From the NCBI GenBank assembly GCA_022360095.1, contig JAKSDK010000448.1:276181-340180 (forward strand): DNA of 64,000 nt, read 5' to 3'. The DNA comes from Phycisphaerales bacterium. Lineage in GTDB: Bacteria > Planctomycetota > Phycisphaerae > UBA1845 > UTPLA1. Below, in pieces: positions 8,577 through 17,845 of the stretch (position 1 is its first letter; each line of letters begins with the position of its first letter). The notes below the pieces were generated by a model that was not told the origin of the DNA, ran no database searches, and was given only the letters and a program-made list of their open reading frames with translations. The translations under genes were made by a program, and so were the position numbers.

Positions 8577-9506
8577 ATGCCAAATGAACTGAAATTCAAA
8601 CTCGTCGATGCGTTCGCAAAATCACCGTACTCGGGCAACGTCGCCGGCGTCGTGTTCGATGCCGACGACCTCTCCGACAAACAAATGCAGGCCATCGCCG
8701 CTGAGTTCAACGCCAGCGAAACCACCTTCGTGCTGAAACCCACCACGCGCGATGCGGCCGTGCGCTTTCGATGGTTCGCCCCGAGCAGCGAGGTCAGCTT
8801 CTGCGGCCACGCCACCATCGGTGCGGTTCACGCCTTACTTGAGGACGGCCGCCTGCCTCACGCACTGGATGAACCCGGCACCATCCTGCCCATTGAATTC
8901 TGCGACGGCATTCTGAACGTTCGCACCGAGCATATCGAAGGCACGACGCAGCCGGATACCATCTGGCTGGACATGCCGCACAGCGAGCCGAAACAGACAA
9001 ACGTCGTGGTCCTGCCACTGACCCGACACCTCGGTCTTTCGGAGGACATGATCGACACCGGTTTCGTTCCCATCCGGACCCACGACGAAGACATCATGTT
9101 CGCCGTCCAAACGCTGCCGGTCCTGCTTGAAATGCAACCCAACATGGGCGAGCTCGCCCGATACTGTCGTAAGGAAGGGTTAAGAGGCGTCTTCGTCACA
9201 ACGACAAACACACTGTCGCGCTCGAGCATCGTCCAGTCTCGTTTCTTTGCCCCCGCCGTTGGGGTCGACGAAGACCCTGTCACGGGCAGCGCCCACGGCC
9301 CGCTCGGCCTGCATCTGGTCAACAGCGGGATCGTCACCATGACCGGAGATCGTGCGGACTTTCATTGCACCCAAGCCAAAGCCGGCGGCCGGGCCGGTCT
9401 GGTTCGCGTCGTGGTGACGGAGACCTCGGACGGAAAGCATGTCCGCATCGGTGGAAGCTGTGTCACCACCGCAAGTGGTACTTTGCAACAAACACCCAAA
9501 ATTTGA
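8577..9506 (+). CDS. PhzF-family protein (isomerase/epimerase fold)
   Basis: The 309-aa product has the two-lobed PhzF fold signatures: the N-terminal VDAFAKSPYSGNVAGVV, the catalytic glutamate in NASETTFV (Glu48), RWFAPSSEVSFCGHAT with the conserved GHAT turn, and the C-terminal GVDEDPVTGSAHGPLG motif. Family members include PhzF of phenazine synthesis and many isomerases of unknown substrate. No other phenazine genes are nearby, so a phenazine role is unlikely. It stands alone with about 120 bases upstream and 80 downstream. Confidence 0.9.
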   Translation: MPNELKFKLVDAFAKSPYSGNVAGVVFDADDLSDKQMQAIAAEFNASETTFVLKPTTRDAAVRFRWFAPSSEVSFCGHATIGAVHALLEDGRLPHALDEPGTILPIEFCDGILNVRTEHIEGTTQPDTIWLDMPHSEPKQTNVVVLPLTRHLGLSEDMIDTGFVPIRTHDEDIMFAVQTLPVLLEMQPNMGELARYCRKEGLRGVFVTTTNTLSRSSIVQSRFFAPAVGVDEDPVTGSAHGPLGLHLVNSGIVTMTGDRADFHCTQAKAGGRAGLVRVVVTETSDGKHVRIGGSCVTTASGTLQQTPKI

Positions 9507-9586
9507 TCCCTATCAGAGCTCGATGGCGCGTACCTATAAGACGAACTGGACCTCGCAGGATAACACCGTCTTAGATCAGGAGAACC

Positions 9587-11449
9587 ATGCGTCTTCGAAA
9601 ACACATCGCCGGGATCATGGGCGTGATGGCAACCCTTTGCGCAGCACCGGCTTGCGACCGTAACAACCCCTTTCCTAACGGCCCTCGACCCGACGATGTC
9701 AAAGCCGACAACGCCTTCATCGACGTGAGTGATCGTCTCGGACTCGCCGGTCAGATCCGGGGCTGGAGCGGGCTCGCACTCTTCGACTGCGACAACGACG
9801 GCGACATCGACATCTTCATCGCCAACGGAGCTGACACGCCCAATCGACTGCTCCGAAACGACGGCTCCGCCCGTTTCGTTGATATCGCCGAACAAACCGG
9901 GCTGGCAATGCCGGAAGATCATTGCACCGGCTGCGCCGTCGCCGACTACAACAACGACGGCCACCTCGATCTCCTCGTCGCTCGGCAACCCATCGGCGTC
10001 CCCAACGGCTCGCCGCTCGGCGCGGTGCTCATGTTGAACAACGGCGCCGCGAACGGCGACGTCGAGTTTACGGTCGTGCCCTCCGAACAGTCCGGCCTAT
10101 CAACTACCGTCCCGGCCTTCGGTTTTGGCATCGGCGACCTCGACAACGACGGCCTCCTCGATATCCTGATCTCCGTTCACAACTTTTCGGATACCAACGT
10201 CCTCCAGGACCCGATCTATCCCAGCCAGCCGAACCAACTCTGGCAATGCACCGGGATCACCGACGGAATCCCCCACTATCGACGCATCACGATCGCCGGA
10301 ATCGAAGGCACCGAACAACAGGGCCGATCGCCCGACACCCAAGATAGAACCTTCGTCCCAGGCTCCTTCACCCTTTACCTCTCCGACGTCGACGAAGACG
10401 GGCTCCTTGATTTCTTCGACGTCCACGATGTTCCCGGCGGCATCGACTATTTCCACAACGATGGCAACATGACGTTCACCCGACGGCAAACAGATTTGCT
10501 GAACACCCACGGCGGCTGGATGGGCATGGACGGCGCCGATTACGACGGCGACGGCGACACCGACTACTTCGTCACCAACGTCGGCGCAGACTTCGTCATC
10601 GCCACACCACCGACCTCGTCCATCACCTCGATCCGAACGGCGAACGGCACGCGCTTCCATCGCCTGCTCCGCAACGACAACGGCACCCTCGTCGACGTTG
10701 CCGCGGAAACGCCTGTCACCCATTCGTCGGTGCTGCCCCCGTTCAATTTCACCAACGGACAGGGACTCCAGGCCCTCGAATTCGGTTTCGGCTGCACCTG
10801 GATCGACACGGACAACCGTGGCTTGCCCGACCTGTACTGGATCGGCGACATGGTCGCCAACCTCGCACCGACCCTCACCTTCGATGGCATCGGCCTCGGC
10901 ATCACCCTTGTCCCGAACGGCGAAGGCGCGCTGTTCGACGCCCACGGCGTCGGCCGATTCCTCACCAACAACGGCAACGGTTCCTTCACCGACCACACCG
11001 CCGAACGCGGCCTCTTCAACATCCCCGCGGACCGCCCCATTGCCTTCGGCCAAAACGAAGCCGGCCGTGCGGTCGCGGCAGCCGACCTCAACGGCGACGG
11101 CTACCAGGACCTGGTCCTCACCAACAGCACCGTCGTCGGCACCGACCCCGCGAGCGTCCGCACCTTCCTGAATCCGGGGGGCGCGAACCATTGGCTCACC
11201 GTCCGCCTGGTCGGCACGGCAAGCAACCACTTCGGCCTCGGCGCACGGGTATACGCGACGATCGGCAATCGCACCCACCTCGACGAAGTCCTCTGCGCCA
11301 CCGGCGCCTTCTGCTCCGTACACCCCCAAGCCCACTTCGGCCTGGGCCACGCTACGAAGGTCGATCGGCTCGACATCCACTGGCCGTCGGGGACCATCAC
11401 AACGCTCACAGATGTAAATGCGAATCAAGCACTGACGGTCGCCGAATAA
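9587..11449 (+). CDS. Exported FG-GAP/VCBS repeat protein with ASPIC/UnbV C-terminal domain (CRTAC1-like)
   Basis: A 620-aa protein with an export signal at the N-terminus (cleavage near AAPAC, so it could be a lipoprotein, but the lipobox is imperfect). It carries at least six calcium-binding FG-GAP loops, for example FDCDNDGDIDIFIANG, VADYNNDGHLDLLVA, GDLDNDGLLDILIS, DVDEDGLLDFFDV, ADYDGDGDTDYFV and ADLNGDGYQDLVL, forming an integrin-like beta-propeller. The C-terminus (NHWLTVRLVG, then HFGLG and VDRLDIHWPSG) is a typical ASPIC/UnbV domain. Such proteins are surface or periplasmic and abundant in planctomycetes; their partners are unknown. The gene starts with ATG after AGGAGAACC. Confidence 0.9.
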   Translation: MRLRKHIAGIMGVMATLCAAPACDRNNPFPNGPRPDDVKADNAFIDVSDRLGLAGQIRGWSGLALFDCDNDGDIDIFIANGADTPNRLLRNDGSARFVDIAEQTGLAMPEDHCTGCAVADYNNDGHLDLLVARQPIGVPNGSPLGAVLMLNNGAANGDVEFTVVPSEQSGLSTTVPAFGFGIGDLDNDGLLDILISVHNFSDTNVLQDPIYPSQPNQLWQCTGITDGIPHYRRITIAGIEGTEQQGRSPDTQDRTFVPGSFTLYLSDVDEDGLLDFFDVHDVPGGIDYFHNDGNMTFTRRQTDLLNTHGGWMGMDGADYDGDGDTDYFVTNVGADFVIATPPTSSITSIRTANGTRFHRLLRNDNGTLVDVAAETPVTHSSVLPPFNFTNGQGLQALEFGFGCTWIDTDNRGLPDLYWIGDMVANLAPTLTFDGIGLGITLVPNGEGALFDAHGVGRFLTNNGNGSFTDHTAERGLFNIPADRPIAFGQNEAGRAVAAADLNGDGYQDLVLTNSTVVGTDPASVRTFLNPGGANHWLTVRLVGTASNHFGLGARVYATIGNRTHLDEVLCATGAFCSVHPQAHFGLGHATKVDRLDIHWPSGTITTLTDVNANQALTVAE

Positions 11450-11542
11450 TGCCGCGCACGTGCAGGCACTCCAGGATGAACCGACGGGATTCCCCCACCC
11501 TTGCGCGCAGCGCAAAAAGAACGAATGCGATGAATGAGAAAG

Positions 11543-11564
11543 CCCCGGGCCGTCCTGCCCGGGG
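11543..11564 (-). terminator. GC-rich hairpin oriented as a minus-strand terminator
   Basis: CCCCGGGC and GCCCGGGG form a perfect 8-bp stem with a 6-base loop. On the minus strand it is followed by CTTTCTCATT, so it can terminate transcription arriving from the HYR-like gene at 11683. It pairs as a near-perfect inverted copy with the hairpin at 11619-11640. Confidence 0.6.
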
Positions 11565-11618
11565 TGGTTGGTGAAATTGTGTGCGCTAGCGGGTGAACAA
11601 AAAGCGTTATGCTCAAAA

Positions 11619-11640
11619 CCCCGGGCAGGGCGGCCCGGGG
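11619..11640 (+). terminator. GC-rich hairpin oriented as a plus-strand terminator
   Basis: CCCCGGGC and GCCCGGGG form a perfect 8-bp stem with a 6-base loop, followed on the plus strand by CTTTGTGGGTTCTT. It is suited to end transcription of the FG-GAP gene. Together with the hairpin at 11543-11564 it forms a 26-base inverted repeat with a single mismatch, centred between two convergent genes. Confidence 0.6.
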
Positions 11641-11682
11641 CTTTGTGGGTTCTTAGTATAAATCGCGATCGCCGCGAACTCG

Positions 11683-14088
11683 TTATCGACGTCGCCGACG
11701 GCGAGTGCCGGAGCGGAGGAACACGATGCCGCAGATGCCCATCGCGATCGTGATCGGGCAGGGACCGCAGACCGGCGCCCGGTACAACAGACTGAAGAGA
11801 ATGTTGTAGGCGTCCTCACCTTGCGGACACGGGTCCACTGGCGGCGGGGGCGGCGGCACGACCTGCGGGGGCGGCACCGGACAATCGCCGATCAGAACCG
11901 TGGCAGTCACCTCGCAATCGGCTGAGTTCCCGGCCTCGTCGGTCGCGGTGACAACCACACTGATCGTCCCCAACGGCGTCGTCGCATCGGCCCGAAGGTC
12001 GGCCAGCGGAATCGACGTCGTCTGACCGTTGATCGTCACGTTGATCGTGTCCGCGTCCACATCAAATTCGGCGGTGAGCGAATCGATGTTGGTGGACAGC
12101 GTGATGTTCGCGTCGTCCGTGCAATTATCCGTCGCCGTGAACGTGGGGATATCGAGCTCACAGTTCGCGTTGAAGGACAGGGTAATCGGATCGGTGGGGC
12201 AGTCTGTAATGACCGGCGGCGTCTCGTCCACCACGTTGAGCGTCACCTCGCAGGAACCGACGACGACGCATTCTTCTCCGATTCCCCGTTGCTCAACAGC
12301 GAATGCTTGAAGGAAGCACTGCTCGACTGTCAGCGTCACCACGGTTTCGCCGAGCCCGATGGCCGTGCCGGCCTCGGGAGATTGCGTCACGCGAAACTCA
12401 CAAATCGGAATTCCCGGACCTCGGGTTTCGGTCTCGCCGATGATCTCGCAACAGTTCAACAGCTCGACGTCGCCCGTGAGGTCCGGAACGATGGCCTGAC
12501 AGTTGGCGTCGGCGGTGAGCGTTTGCGGCGTGGTCGGGCAACTCTGAATCGGGTTGATCGGGATCTCGACGAAACAGAAAAACTCGTCACTGCAGAACAC
12601 TTCGCCGGAGCGAAGATCGCCGAAAATGTCCGTGCATTTCTGAACGAAGATTCGGACAAAAACAGAACCGGAATAGACCCGAACGGTCTCGCCTGGTTCC
12701 GGGCTTTGCGAGATCGTGACGATTCCGAAGCCGGGGCAGTCTTCCTCCACGACGACCTGGCCGCTCAAATCCGGAACGGTAAAGGTGCAGTCGGGATTGG
12801 CCTGTGCGGCCGGCTGCGTCGTCGGGCACTGCACGGTGATCCCGTTGTCATAGACGGTCAGGGTCACGTCACACGAGCCGATCACTTCGCATTCTTCTTC
12901 CCCATTGCCACGTCCCGGCGGTATTTGGTCGAACAAGCAACGTTCCACGAGAAGGCTTATTTCCGTCTCGCCCACGCCGACGGTCGTGCCCGGTTCCGGA
13001 GTCTGCGTCACGCGTATGAAGGAACCACCGCGTGACAGCTCACAATTCAGGACCTTGACATCTTCTCTCAGATCCGGCACGACGGCCTCGCAGTTTTCGT
13101 CGGCGGCGATTGATCTAAACGGGAACGGGCACTCAATTGACTGTGGGAGCATGACGTCAACTTCCAACTCGCACGTATCCCTTTCGCACTCCCCTTTTCC
13201 GTCGCCACGAGGTTCGTCAAAACAACAATCGGCCGTAAACTCGATCGTCAGAGACGTTGAGAAGACCGAGATTGTCGAACCCGGCTCCGGACTCTGACCG
13301 ATTCTCAGTTCGCATTCGAGGCACCCTTGATCAACGACAACGGCATCTCTCAAGTCCGGCACAGTCACCAAACAGCTCTGATCGGCCTGAAGCGTCGTAG
13401 GCTGCGTCGTGCAGGAAACGATCGAAAAACGGGTGTCTCCAGAGACAAGCACGTCCACGTCACATTCGCCGACGGGGTCGCCGTCATCTTGCACCGTCAT
13501 CGAGATCGTATGGAACCCGGGGCCGAGAAGGGAACCGGGCGCCGGATTCTGCATGACGGTAATCGTGCCGACCGCCGCACAATCGTTCTTCTGCACTTGG
13601 CCACGGAGATCCGGCACGATGGCCTGACAGTTCTCGCCCACAGACAACTGAATCGCAGACGGACAATTCTCAAGAAGGTCCGGAAGCTCGACCGGAATGT
13701 CGACGCTGCACATGGCCGTGTCACAGTCGCCTTCGGACGTCGGCTCCTCTGTCTCCGAGCACGCTTCAACCGTGATCACGACCTCAACACTGGTTGAACC
13801 AGCGGGAACCTCAAACGACCCCGGCAACGGTGACTGTGTCACCGTCGTCCCTTCCTGGCAATCACCCTCCAAGCTGAAAACCACGTCGTTGGTCAGATCC
13901 GGAATGTTCACCATGCAGTCGTCGTCGGCCACCAACGTGGACGGGCTGCTGGGACAGGACGTGATCGAGACGTCACACGGCTCCAGCTTCACACCACGAA
14001 TGCCCTCCGAAAGAGCCATGCCCGCAGTCGGCAGAAGAATCGGCAACAAAACGAGTAATCGAGTCGTGAGAAAGTTCTTGCGATGCAT
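11683..14088 (-). CDS. Large secreted Cys-rich HYR-like repeat protein with C-terminal membrane anchor
   Basis: The 801-aa protein starts with a signal peptide (FLTTRLLVLLPILLPTAGMA). It contains seven degenerate repeats of about 100 residues opening with the pattern CPxxxxTLxADxxC followed by VPDL and QSPEPG, ending in CxVxxxV. This resembles HYR (hyalin) immunoglobulin-like repeats, with regularly placed cysteines that probably form disulfides. The C-terminus has a proline-rich spacer (QVVPPPPPPVDPCP), a segment CGPCPITIAMGICGIVFL and RRRRRR, a tripartite sorting-type tail. I start at ATG 14088 because GGGGAGATCG lies nine bases upstream; ATG 14112 is an alternative. A cell-surface structural or adhesive role is likely. 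It is convergent with the FG-GAP gene. Confidence 0.75.
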   Translation of the reverse strand: MHRKNFLTTRLLVLLPILLPTAGMALSEGIRGVKLEPCDVSITSCPSSPSTLVADDDCMVNIPDLTNDVVFSLEGDCQEGTTVTQSPLPGSFEVPAGSTSVEVVITVEACSETEEPTSEGDCDTAMCSVDIPVELPDLLENCPSAIQLSVGENCQAIVPDLRGQVQKNDCAAVGTITVMQNPAPGSLLGPGFHTISMTVQDDGDPVGECDVDVLVSGDTRFSIVSCTTQPTTLQADQSCLVTVPDLRDAVVVDQGCLECELRIGQSPEPGSTISVFSTSLTIEFTADCCFDEPRGDGKGECERDTCELEVDVMLPQSIECPFPFRSIAADENCEAVVPDLREDVKVLNCELSRGGSFIRVTQTPEPGTTVGVGETEISLLVERCLFDQIPPGRGNGEEECEVIGSCDVTLTVYDNGITVQCPTTQPAAQANPDCTFTVPDLSGQVVVEEDCPGFGIVTISQSPEPGETVRVYSGSVFVRIFVQKCTDIFGDLRSGEVFCSDEFFCFVEIPINPIQSCPTTPQTLTADANCQAIVPDLTGDVELLNCCEIIGETETRGPGIPICEFRVTQSPEAGTAIGLGETVVTLTVEQCFLQAFAVEQRGIGEECVVVGSCEVTLNVVDETPPVITDCPTDPITLSFNANCELDIPTFTATDNCTDDANITLSTNIDSLTAEFDVDADTINVTINGQTTSIPLADLRADATTPLGTISVVVTATDEAGNSADCEVTATVLIGDCPVPPPQVVPPPPPPVDPCPQGEDAYNILFSLLYRAPVCGPCPITIAMGICGIVFLRSGTRRRRRR

Positions 14089-14484
14089 CTGAAACGATCT
14101 CCCCAAGGCCATAACAAAATAGACAAGCGGTCCTGGTTTACGCCATCACGACGCGCTGTCCTGTTTTCCTTTAGCGGGTTGCTTCTCTACTTAACGTGAA
14201 AAGGGTATGGCTGTGTCGAGGCAGACAAACCCGGCCATCCCACCGTCCGATGGTAAGCCGTCTACACTAGAAAGTAAAGGCATGAGCATTAGATTTCAAA
14301 CGATCCCCAAAGAAGATCCATGACCTTCCAACCGGGAAAATGAATTACTGCAACGTATTTTTATCGGATTTACGGCAGTCCGTTTTACACCCTTGATGAA
14401 ATGTGCCGCTTCGCTTTTCGCGAAACGACGCCGCCACGCGCAAGTTCGGCCGCCAACGTCTTATAACCTGCCGCAAAACGACGG
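14089..14484. other. Intergenic region upstream of the HYR-like gene
   Basis: Nearly 400 bases between two minus-strand genes. It should hold the promoter of the HYR-like gene, but no convincing hexamer pair is visible. I see no coding potential, RNA gene or repeat. Confidence 0.4.
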
Positions 14485-14979
14485 CTACTTGTTGAGTGCC
14501 TCGTTCTTGACATGCCTTATGGGACGGCCAAGACGCTCGTCAACTTCGACGGGTCCGCGATCCTCCGTCGGTTCGACATCGTCGAAAGAACCTGGCCCCG
14601 ATTGAAAATGCGCCACTGTGATCCTCGACTCGAAGTAGCGCGTCAGCAATGTCATGAACAAGCGCCGGCACGGAGGAATCAGAAGCAACAACCCGAAGAC
14701 GTCCGTGATGAATCCCGGTGTGATGAGCACCGCGCCGGCCAACAGAATCAGAAGCCCCTCGGCGAGACGGTTCGTCGGCATGCGCCCCGCCTCAAGTTCG
14801 GCGCGGATCCCGGCCATCGTCGCAAGTCCTTGCCGCTTGGCCAGAGCAGCCCCAACAATGCCGGTGACGATCACGATCGCCAACGTCGGGCCGAGCTTCA
14901 GAAATCCGCCCACCTTAATGAGTACCGCCAGCTCAATCACAGGCAGGGTCACAAACAGCAACAGCAACAAACCAAACAT
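14485..14979 (-). CDS. FxsA-family cytoplasmic membrane protein
   Basis: A 164-aa inner-membrane protein with the FxsA pattern of three to four hydrophobic segments: LLLLLFVTLPVIELAVLI, the GxxGAALAKRQGLAT turn, and AGAVLITPGFITDVFGLLLL. FxsA of E. coli suppresses F-exclusion of phage T7 when over-produced; the normal role is unknown. I start at ATG 14979 because GGAAGGA lies seven bases upstream; ATG 15012 would add 11 residues. The C-terminus is charged and variable. It is divergent from bamA, with a 360-base intergenic region. Confidence 0.9.
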   Translation of the reverse strand: MFGLLLLLFVTLPVIELAVLIKVGGFLKLGPTLAIVIVTGIVGAALAKRQGLATMAGIRAELEAGRMPTNRLAEGLLILLAGAVLITPGFITDVFGLLLLIPPCRRLFMTLLTRYFESRITVAHFQSGPGSFDDVEPTEDRGPVEVDERLGRPIRHVKNEALNK

Positions 14980-15340
14980 CAAGTCGTCCTTCCATCCTGG
15001 CAGGGCTGACATAACCTAATATTTTCAATGCGATTATAGCACAATCAAAGACGGACGACCGAACGCGGGGCCAGCCGCAACATCAACAATGGCGTTCGCC
15101 CATATCAACGGCCGATATCAGTATTGGCAACGATTCACAGTATGGTGAAAAGCGCAGAATTTGCGCGGCCCTGAGTTGGCTCAACACAAATGGCAGATTT
15201 CAGCAACGCCCATCGCTTCCAGCTTTCGGGCAGATTGTAATGCGGATATAGTTCGGCCCTGATTTTGGCAGTATCGCTCGTGCCGATCACGCCGTTCTGA
15301 CAAGACGCCACATTAGTGCCAAATACCTGAAAGAGACGGG
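14980..15340. other. Divergent intergenic region between fxsA-like gene and bamA
   Basis: About 360 bases that must hold the bamA promoter and probably that of the FxsA gene. Elements such as TTGGCA near 15124 and TATGGT near 15141 are too close (11 bases) to be a standard promoter. No gene or repeat was recognised. Confidence 0.35.
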
Positions 15341-17695
15341 ATGATCCATCCGTTCAACAAAGGACGCACAGTACTCATCGGTTTTGTCGGCATCCTGGCT
15401 GTTGCTTCCATGATGGGGCTCCTTCAGGATTCACGCGTCACACCGGCCGATGCCGAGGGACGAGTCATCGACGGTATCGAATTTGACGGCCTGATGACCG
15501 TCGATCCCGTTTACTTACAAGGCGTTGCCGGAATTAAGCCCGGTCAAGCCTGGAATCGCGAAGAGATCGCCGCCGCTTGCCGCCGTCTGGCAGCCACCCA
15601 GAAATTTGAAGGAACGCCTTTTGCCGAACCTCGCGAGGTAAACGGACAACTGGTGCTGCTCTTCGTCGTTCAGGAACGGCCGTTCGTGACGGCAATCGAG
15701 TTTATTGGAAACGAGAAGTTCGATGCCGGGGACCTGCTCGCCGAAATCGAACTGGAAGTCGGCTCGCCGATCAGCGAGTTCCTCATTTCGCAAGCTGAAG
15801 AGCAGATCGAACTGAAATACAAAGAGGAAGGCTACGCATACGCATCCGTTGAAGTCGATCGGGAAATCCTCCGAGACGATCGGCGAGCCCTGTTTCGAGT
15901 CTCCGAGGGACCCCGAGTCCGCGTCAAGGAGATCGTCTTCGAGGGCAATACCGCGTTCAGTGACCTGCGGCTCAAGTCGTTGATCGAGACAGCGACCTAC
16001 ATCTGGCTGTTTCGCACGGGCTCCTTCGACCCGGAGACCGCCGACCGTGACGCCGCCGCAATCAAGTCGTTTTACATCGCTCGCGGCTATTTGAATGCAC
16101 AGGTCGGGTATCGAGCCGATCCCTACGAAAACAGCGAGTCAGACCTGACGATCACGTTCCAGATCGAGGAAGGTCTCCAACATGTCATCAAGTCGGTCGT
16201 CTATGACGGAAACTCCGTCTTTTCGGACGACGCAATCCAAACCATGATGAATTCGCTCACAGGGGCCGTGATCGACTCCGACATCCTCAAGAACGACCTG
16301 CAAAACATTCAAAGAGCTTACGGCGAGTTGGGCTATCTTTACGTTGACGTGTCGGGCTCACACGTCTTCGACGAGGAAGACGGCTTTGTGCACCTGACCG
16401 TTCGAATCATCGAGGGCGACCAGTATCGTTTCGGGCTGATCACGATTCGGGGCAATCGGCAGACCCAGGATCGGGTCATTCGACGCGAATTGCGATTCTT
16501 CCCGGAAGAACTTTATGACACGGAAAAAGTCAAGAAAGCCGAACTGCGGTTGGTCGAAACGCGGCTGTTCAACGAAGCCTCAATCAAGCCCCAGGGCGAT
16601 GTGCCGGGAATTCGCGATGCCCTGGTGACCGTAGAGGAGGCCGACACGACGACAATCCTGTTTGGACTCGGCGTGACCAGTAACAGTGGCGTCGTCGGAT
16701 CGATTTCGATCGAGCAGCGAAATTTCGATTTGCTGGACTGGCCGCGATCCTCCGAGGAGCTCTTCAAATTCAAGTCTTTTCGAGGCGCCGGTCAGACGCT
16801 GCGTTTAAACCTCGAGCCGGGCACCGAGTTAACCCGCGGTCGCCTGGAGTTCCGTGAACCTTACCTGTTCGACCGGGAAATGGGCTTCGGCATGGGCCTC
16901 TATGCATTCGAGCGAAGCCGCGATGCTTTTGATGAACGACGGATCGGCTTTACGACCAGTCTGGATAAGCGTTGGCGAGAGGGCTTCCTGAACGGTTGGG
17001 CCGGTGAGATCGCCTTTCGTTTTGAGAACATCAATGTCAGCGATACCGACAATTTCACGGCGGAAGAAATTCGTGATGACGAAGGAAACAACTGGCTGAC
17101 AACCGTCAAAGGCACCCTCATTCGCGACAAGACGGACAGTCACTGGCTGCCGAGCGAGGGCGATCGCCTGAAACTCTCCGTAGAACAGGCAGGTGTGTTC
17201 GGCGGCGACCACACGTTCACCAAAGCGATGGGCACCTACGACCGCTACTGGACTCTCAAAACCGATAACTTCGGCCGGAAACACGTCATCCAGCTTGGCG
17301 GAACGATTGGCAATATCTTCGGTGACGCACCGGTATTCGAACGCTTCTTCGCAGGCGGCATCGGCTCGATTCGAGGGTTCGAGTTTCGTGGCATCAGCCC
17401 GCGCGCGGGAATACGCGATGACCGAATCGGTGGCGACTTCATGCTCCTGACCAACGCTCAGTATTCCTTTCCGCTGGTGGGCAAAACCGTTCGCGGCGTG
17501 ACTTTCCTGGACATGGGAACGGTCGAGGAGGACTTTGGCCTCAGCGATTGGCGCGCGAGCGTCGGTGTCGGCGTCAGGATTTATGTGAAGTACTTCGGCC
17601 CGATCCCACTTTCGTTCGATCTCGCCGCACCAATCTCCAAGGACAGCGAAGACGATACGCAGGTCTTCAACTTCTCGTTCGGCACCACCTTCTAG
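15341..17695 (+). CDS. bamA: BamA/Omp85 outer-membrane protein assembly factor
   Basis: BamA inserts beta-barrel proteins into the outer membrane. The 784-aa protein has an N-terminal hydrophobic signal region, POTRA-type repeats from about residue 45 to 400 (recognisable by repeats such as FEGNTAFSDLRLKSLIET, VYDGNSVFSDDAIQTMM and IRGNRQTQDRVIRREL) and a C-terminal beta-barrel of about 340 residues. The family loop-6 motif is present as GGIGSIRGFEFRG near residue 677, and the last residue is phenylalanine, the usual outer-membrane barrel signal. It starts with ATG after GAGACGGG. Neighbouring skp, lpx or rseP genes usual in proteobacteria are absent. Its presence shows that this organism has an outer membrane. 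Confidence 0.93.
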   Translation: MIHPFNKGRTVLIGFVGILAVASMMGLLQDSRVTPADAEGRVIDGIEFDGLMTVDPVYLQGVAGIKPGQAWNREEIAAACRRLAATQKFEGTPFAEPREVNGQLVLLFVVQERPFVTAIEFIGNEKFDAGDLLAEIELEVGSPISEFLISQAEEQIELKYKEEGYAYASVEVDREILRDDRRALFRVSEGPRVRVKEIVFEGNTAFSDLRLKSLIETATYIWLFRTGSFDPETADRDAAAIKSFYIARGYLNAQVGYRADPYENSESDLTITFQIEEGLQHVIKSVVYDGNSVFSDDAIQTMMNSLTGAVIDSDILKNDLQNIQRAYGELGYLYVDVSGSHVFDEEDGFVHLTVRIIEGDQYRFGLITIRGNRQTQDRVIRRELRFFPEELYDTEKVKKAELRLVETRLFNEASIKPQGDVPGIRDALVTVEEADTTTILFGLGVTSNSGVVGSISIEQRNFDLLDWPRSSEELFKFKSFRGAGQTLRLNLEPGTELTRGRLEFREPYLFDREMGFGMGLYAFERSRDAFDERRIGFTTSLDKRWREGFLNGWAGEIAFRFENINVSDTDNFTAEEIRDDEGNNWLTTVKGTLIRDKTDSHWLPSEGDRLKLSVEQAGVFGGDHTFTKAMGTYDRYWTLKTDNFGRKHVIQLGGTIGNIFGDAPVFERFFAGGIGSIRGFEFRGISPRAGIRDDRIGGDFMLLTNAQYSFPLVGKTVRGVTFLDMGTVEEDFGLSDWRASVGVGVRIYVKYFGPIPLSFDLAAPISKDSEDDTQVFNFSFGTTF

Positions 17696-17700
17696 ATCAA

Positions 17701-17733
17701 AGCCTCGGTCAGGCAAGCCTCACCGGGGCTTTT
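17701..17733 (+). terminator. Intrinsic terminator after bamA
   Basis: AGCCTCGGT pairs with ACCGGGGCT (one G-T wobble), the loop can form a further CAGGC/GCCT pairing, and the stem is followed by TTTT. It begins six bases after the bamA stop codon and could also work for the convergent gene at 17846. Confidence 0.7.
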
Positions 17734-17845
17734 CGCATTGTAGTTGACACTCACCCGCACACTCGGCCCATCTTCGCCCCGGTCCTCAACAACACCGCCT
17801 GAAGCAAACGCAATATGTCGTCACGGGCGCCGCTCTGATGGGAAA

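Noticed and set aside
8577..9506. Phenazine biosynthesis gene
   Set aside because: The PhzF fold is clear, but no other phenazine genes are present, so only family membership can be stated.
10100..11515. Long minus-strand open frame (471 aa) inside the FG-GAP gene
   Set aside because: It is the mirror of the calcium-loop repeats on the other strand (D/G/N-rich codons reading as valine/glutamate/aspartate) and has no ribosome-binding site or recognisable family.
12289..13035. Plus-strand open frame (248 aa) opposite the HYR-like gene
   Set aside because: Complement of the repeat region; no start signal and no family match.
14089..15340. tRNA or small RNA genes in gaps
   Set aside because: No cloverleaf-like pattern with the GGTTCRAATCC-type arm and paired acceptor stem was recognised in this or other intergenic regions.
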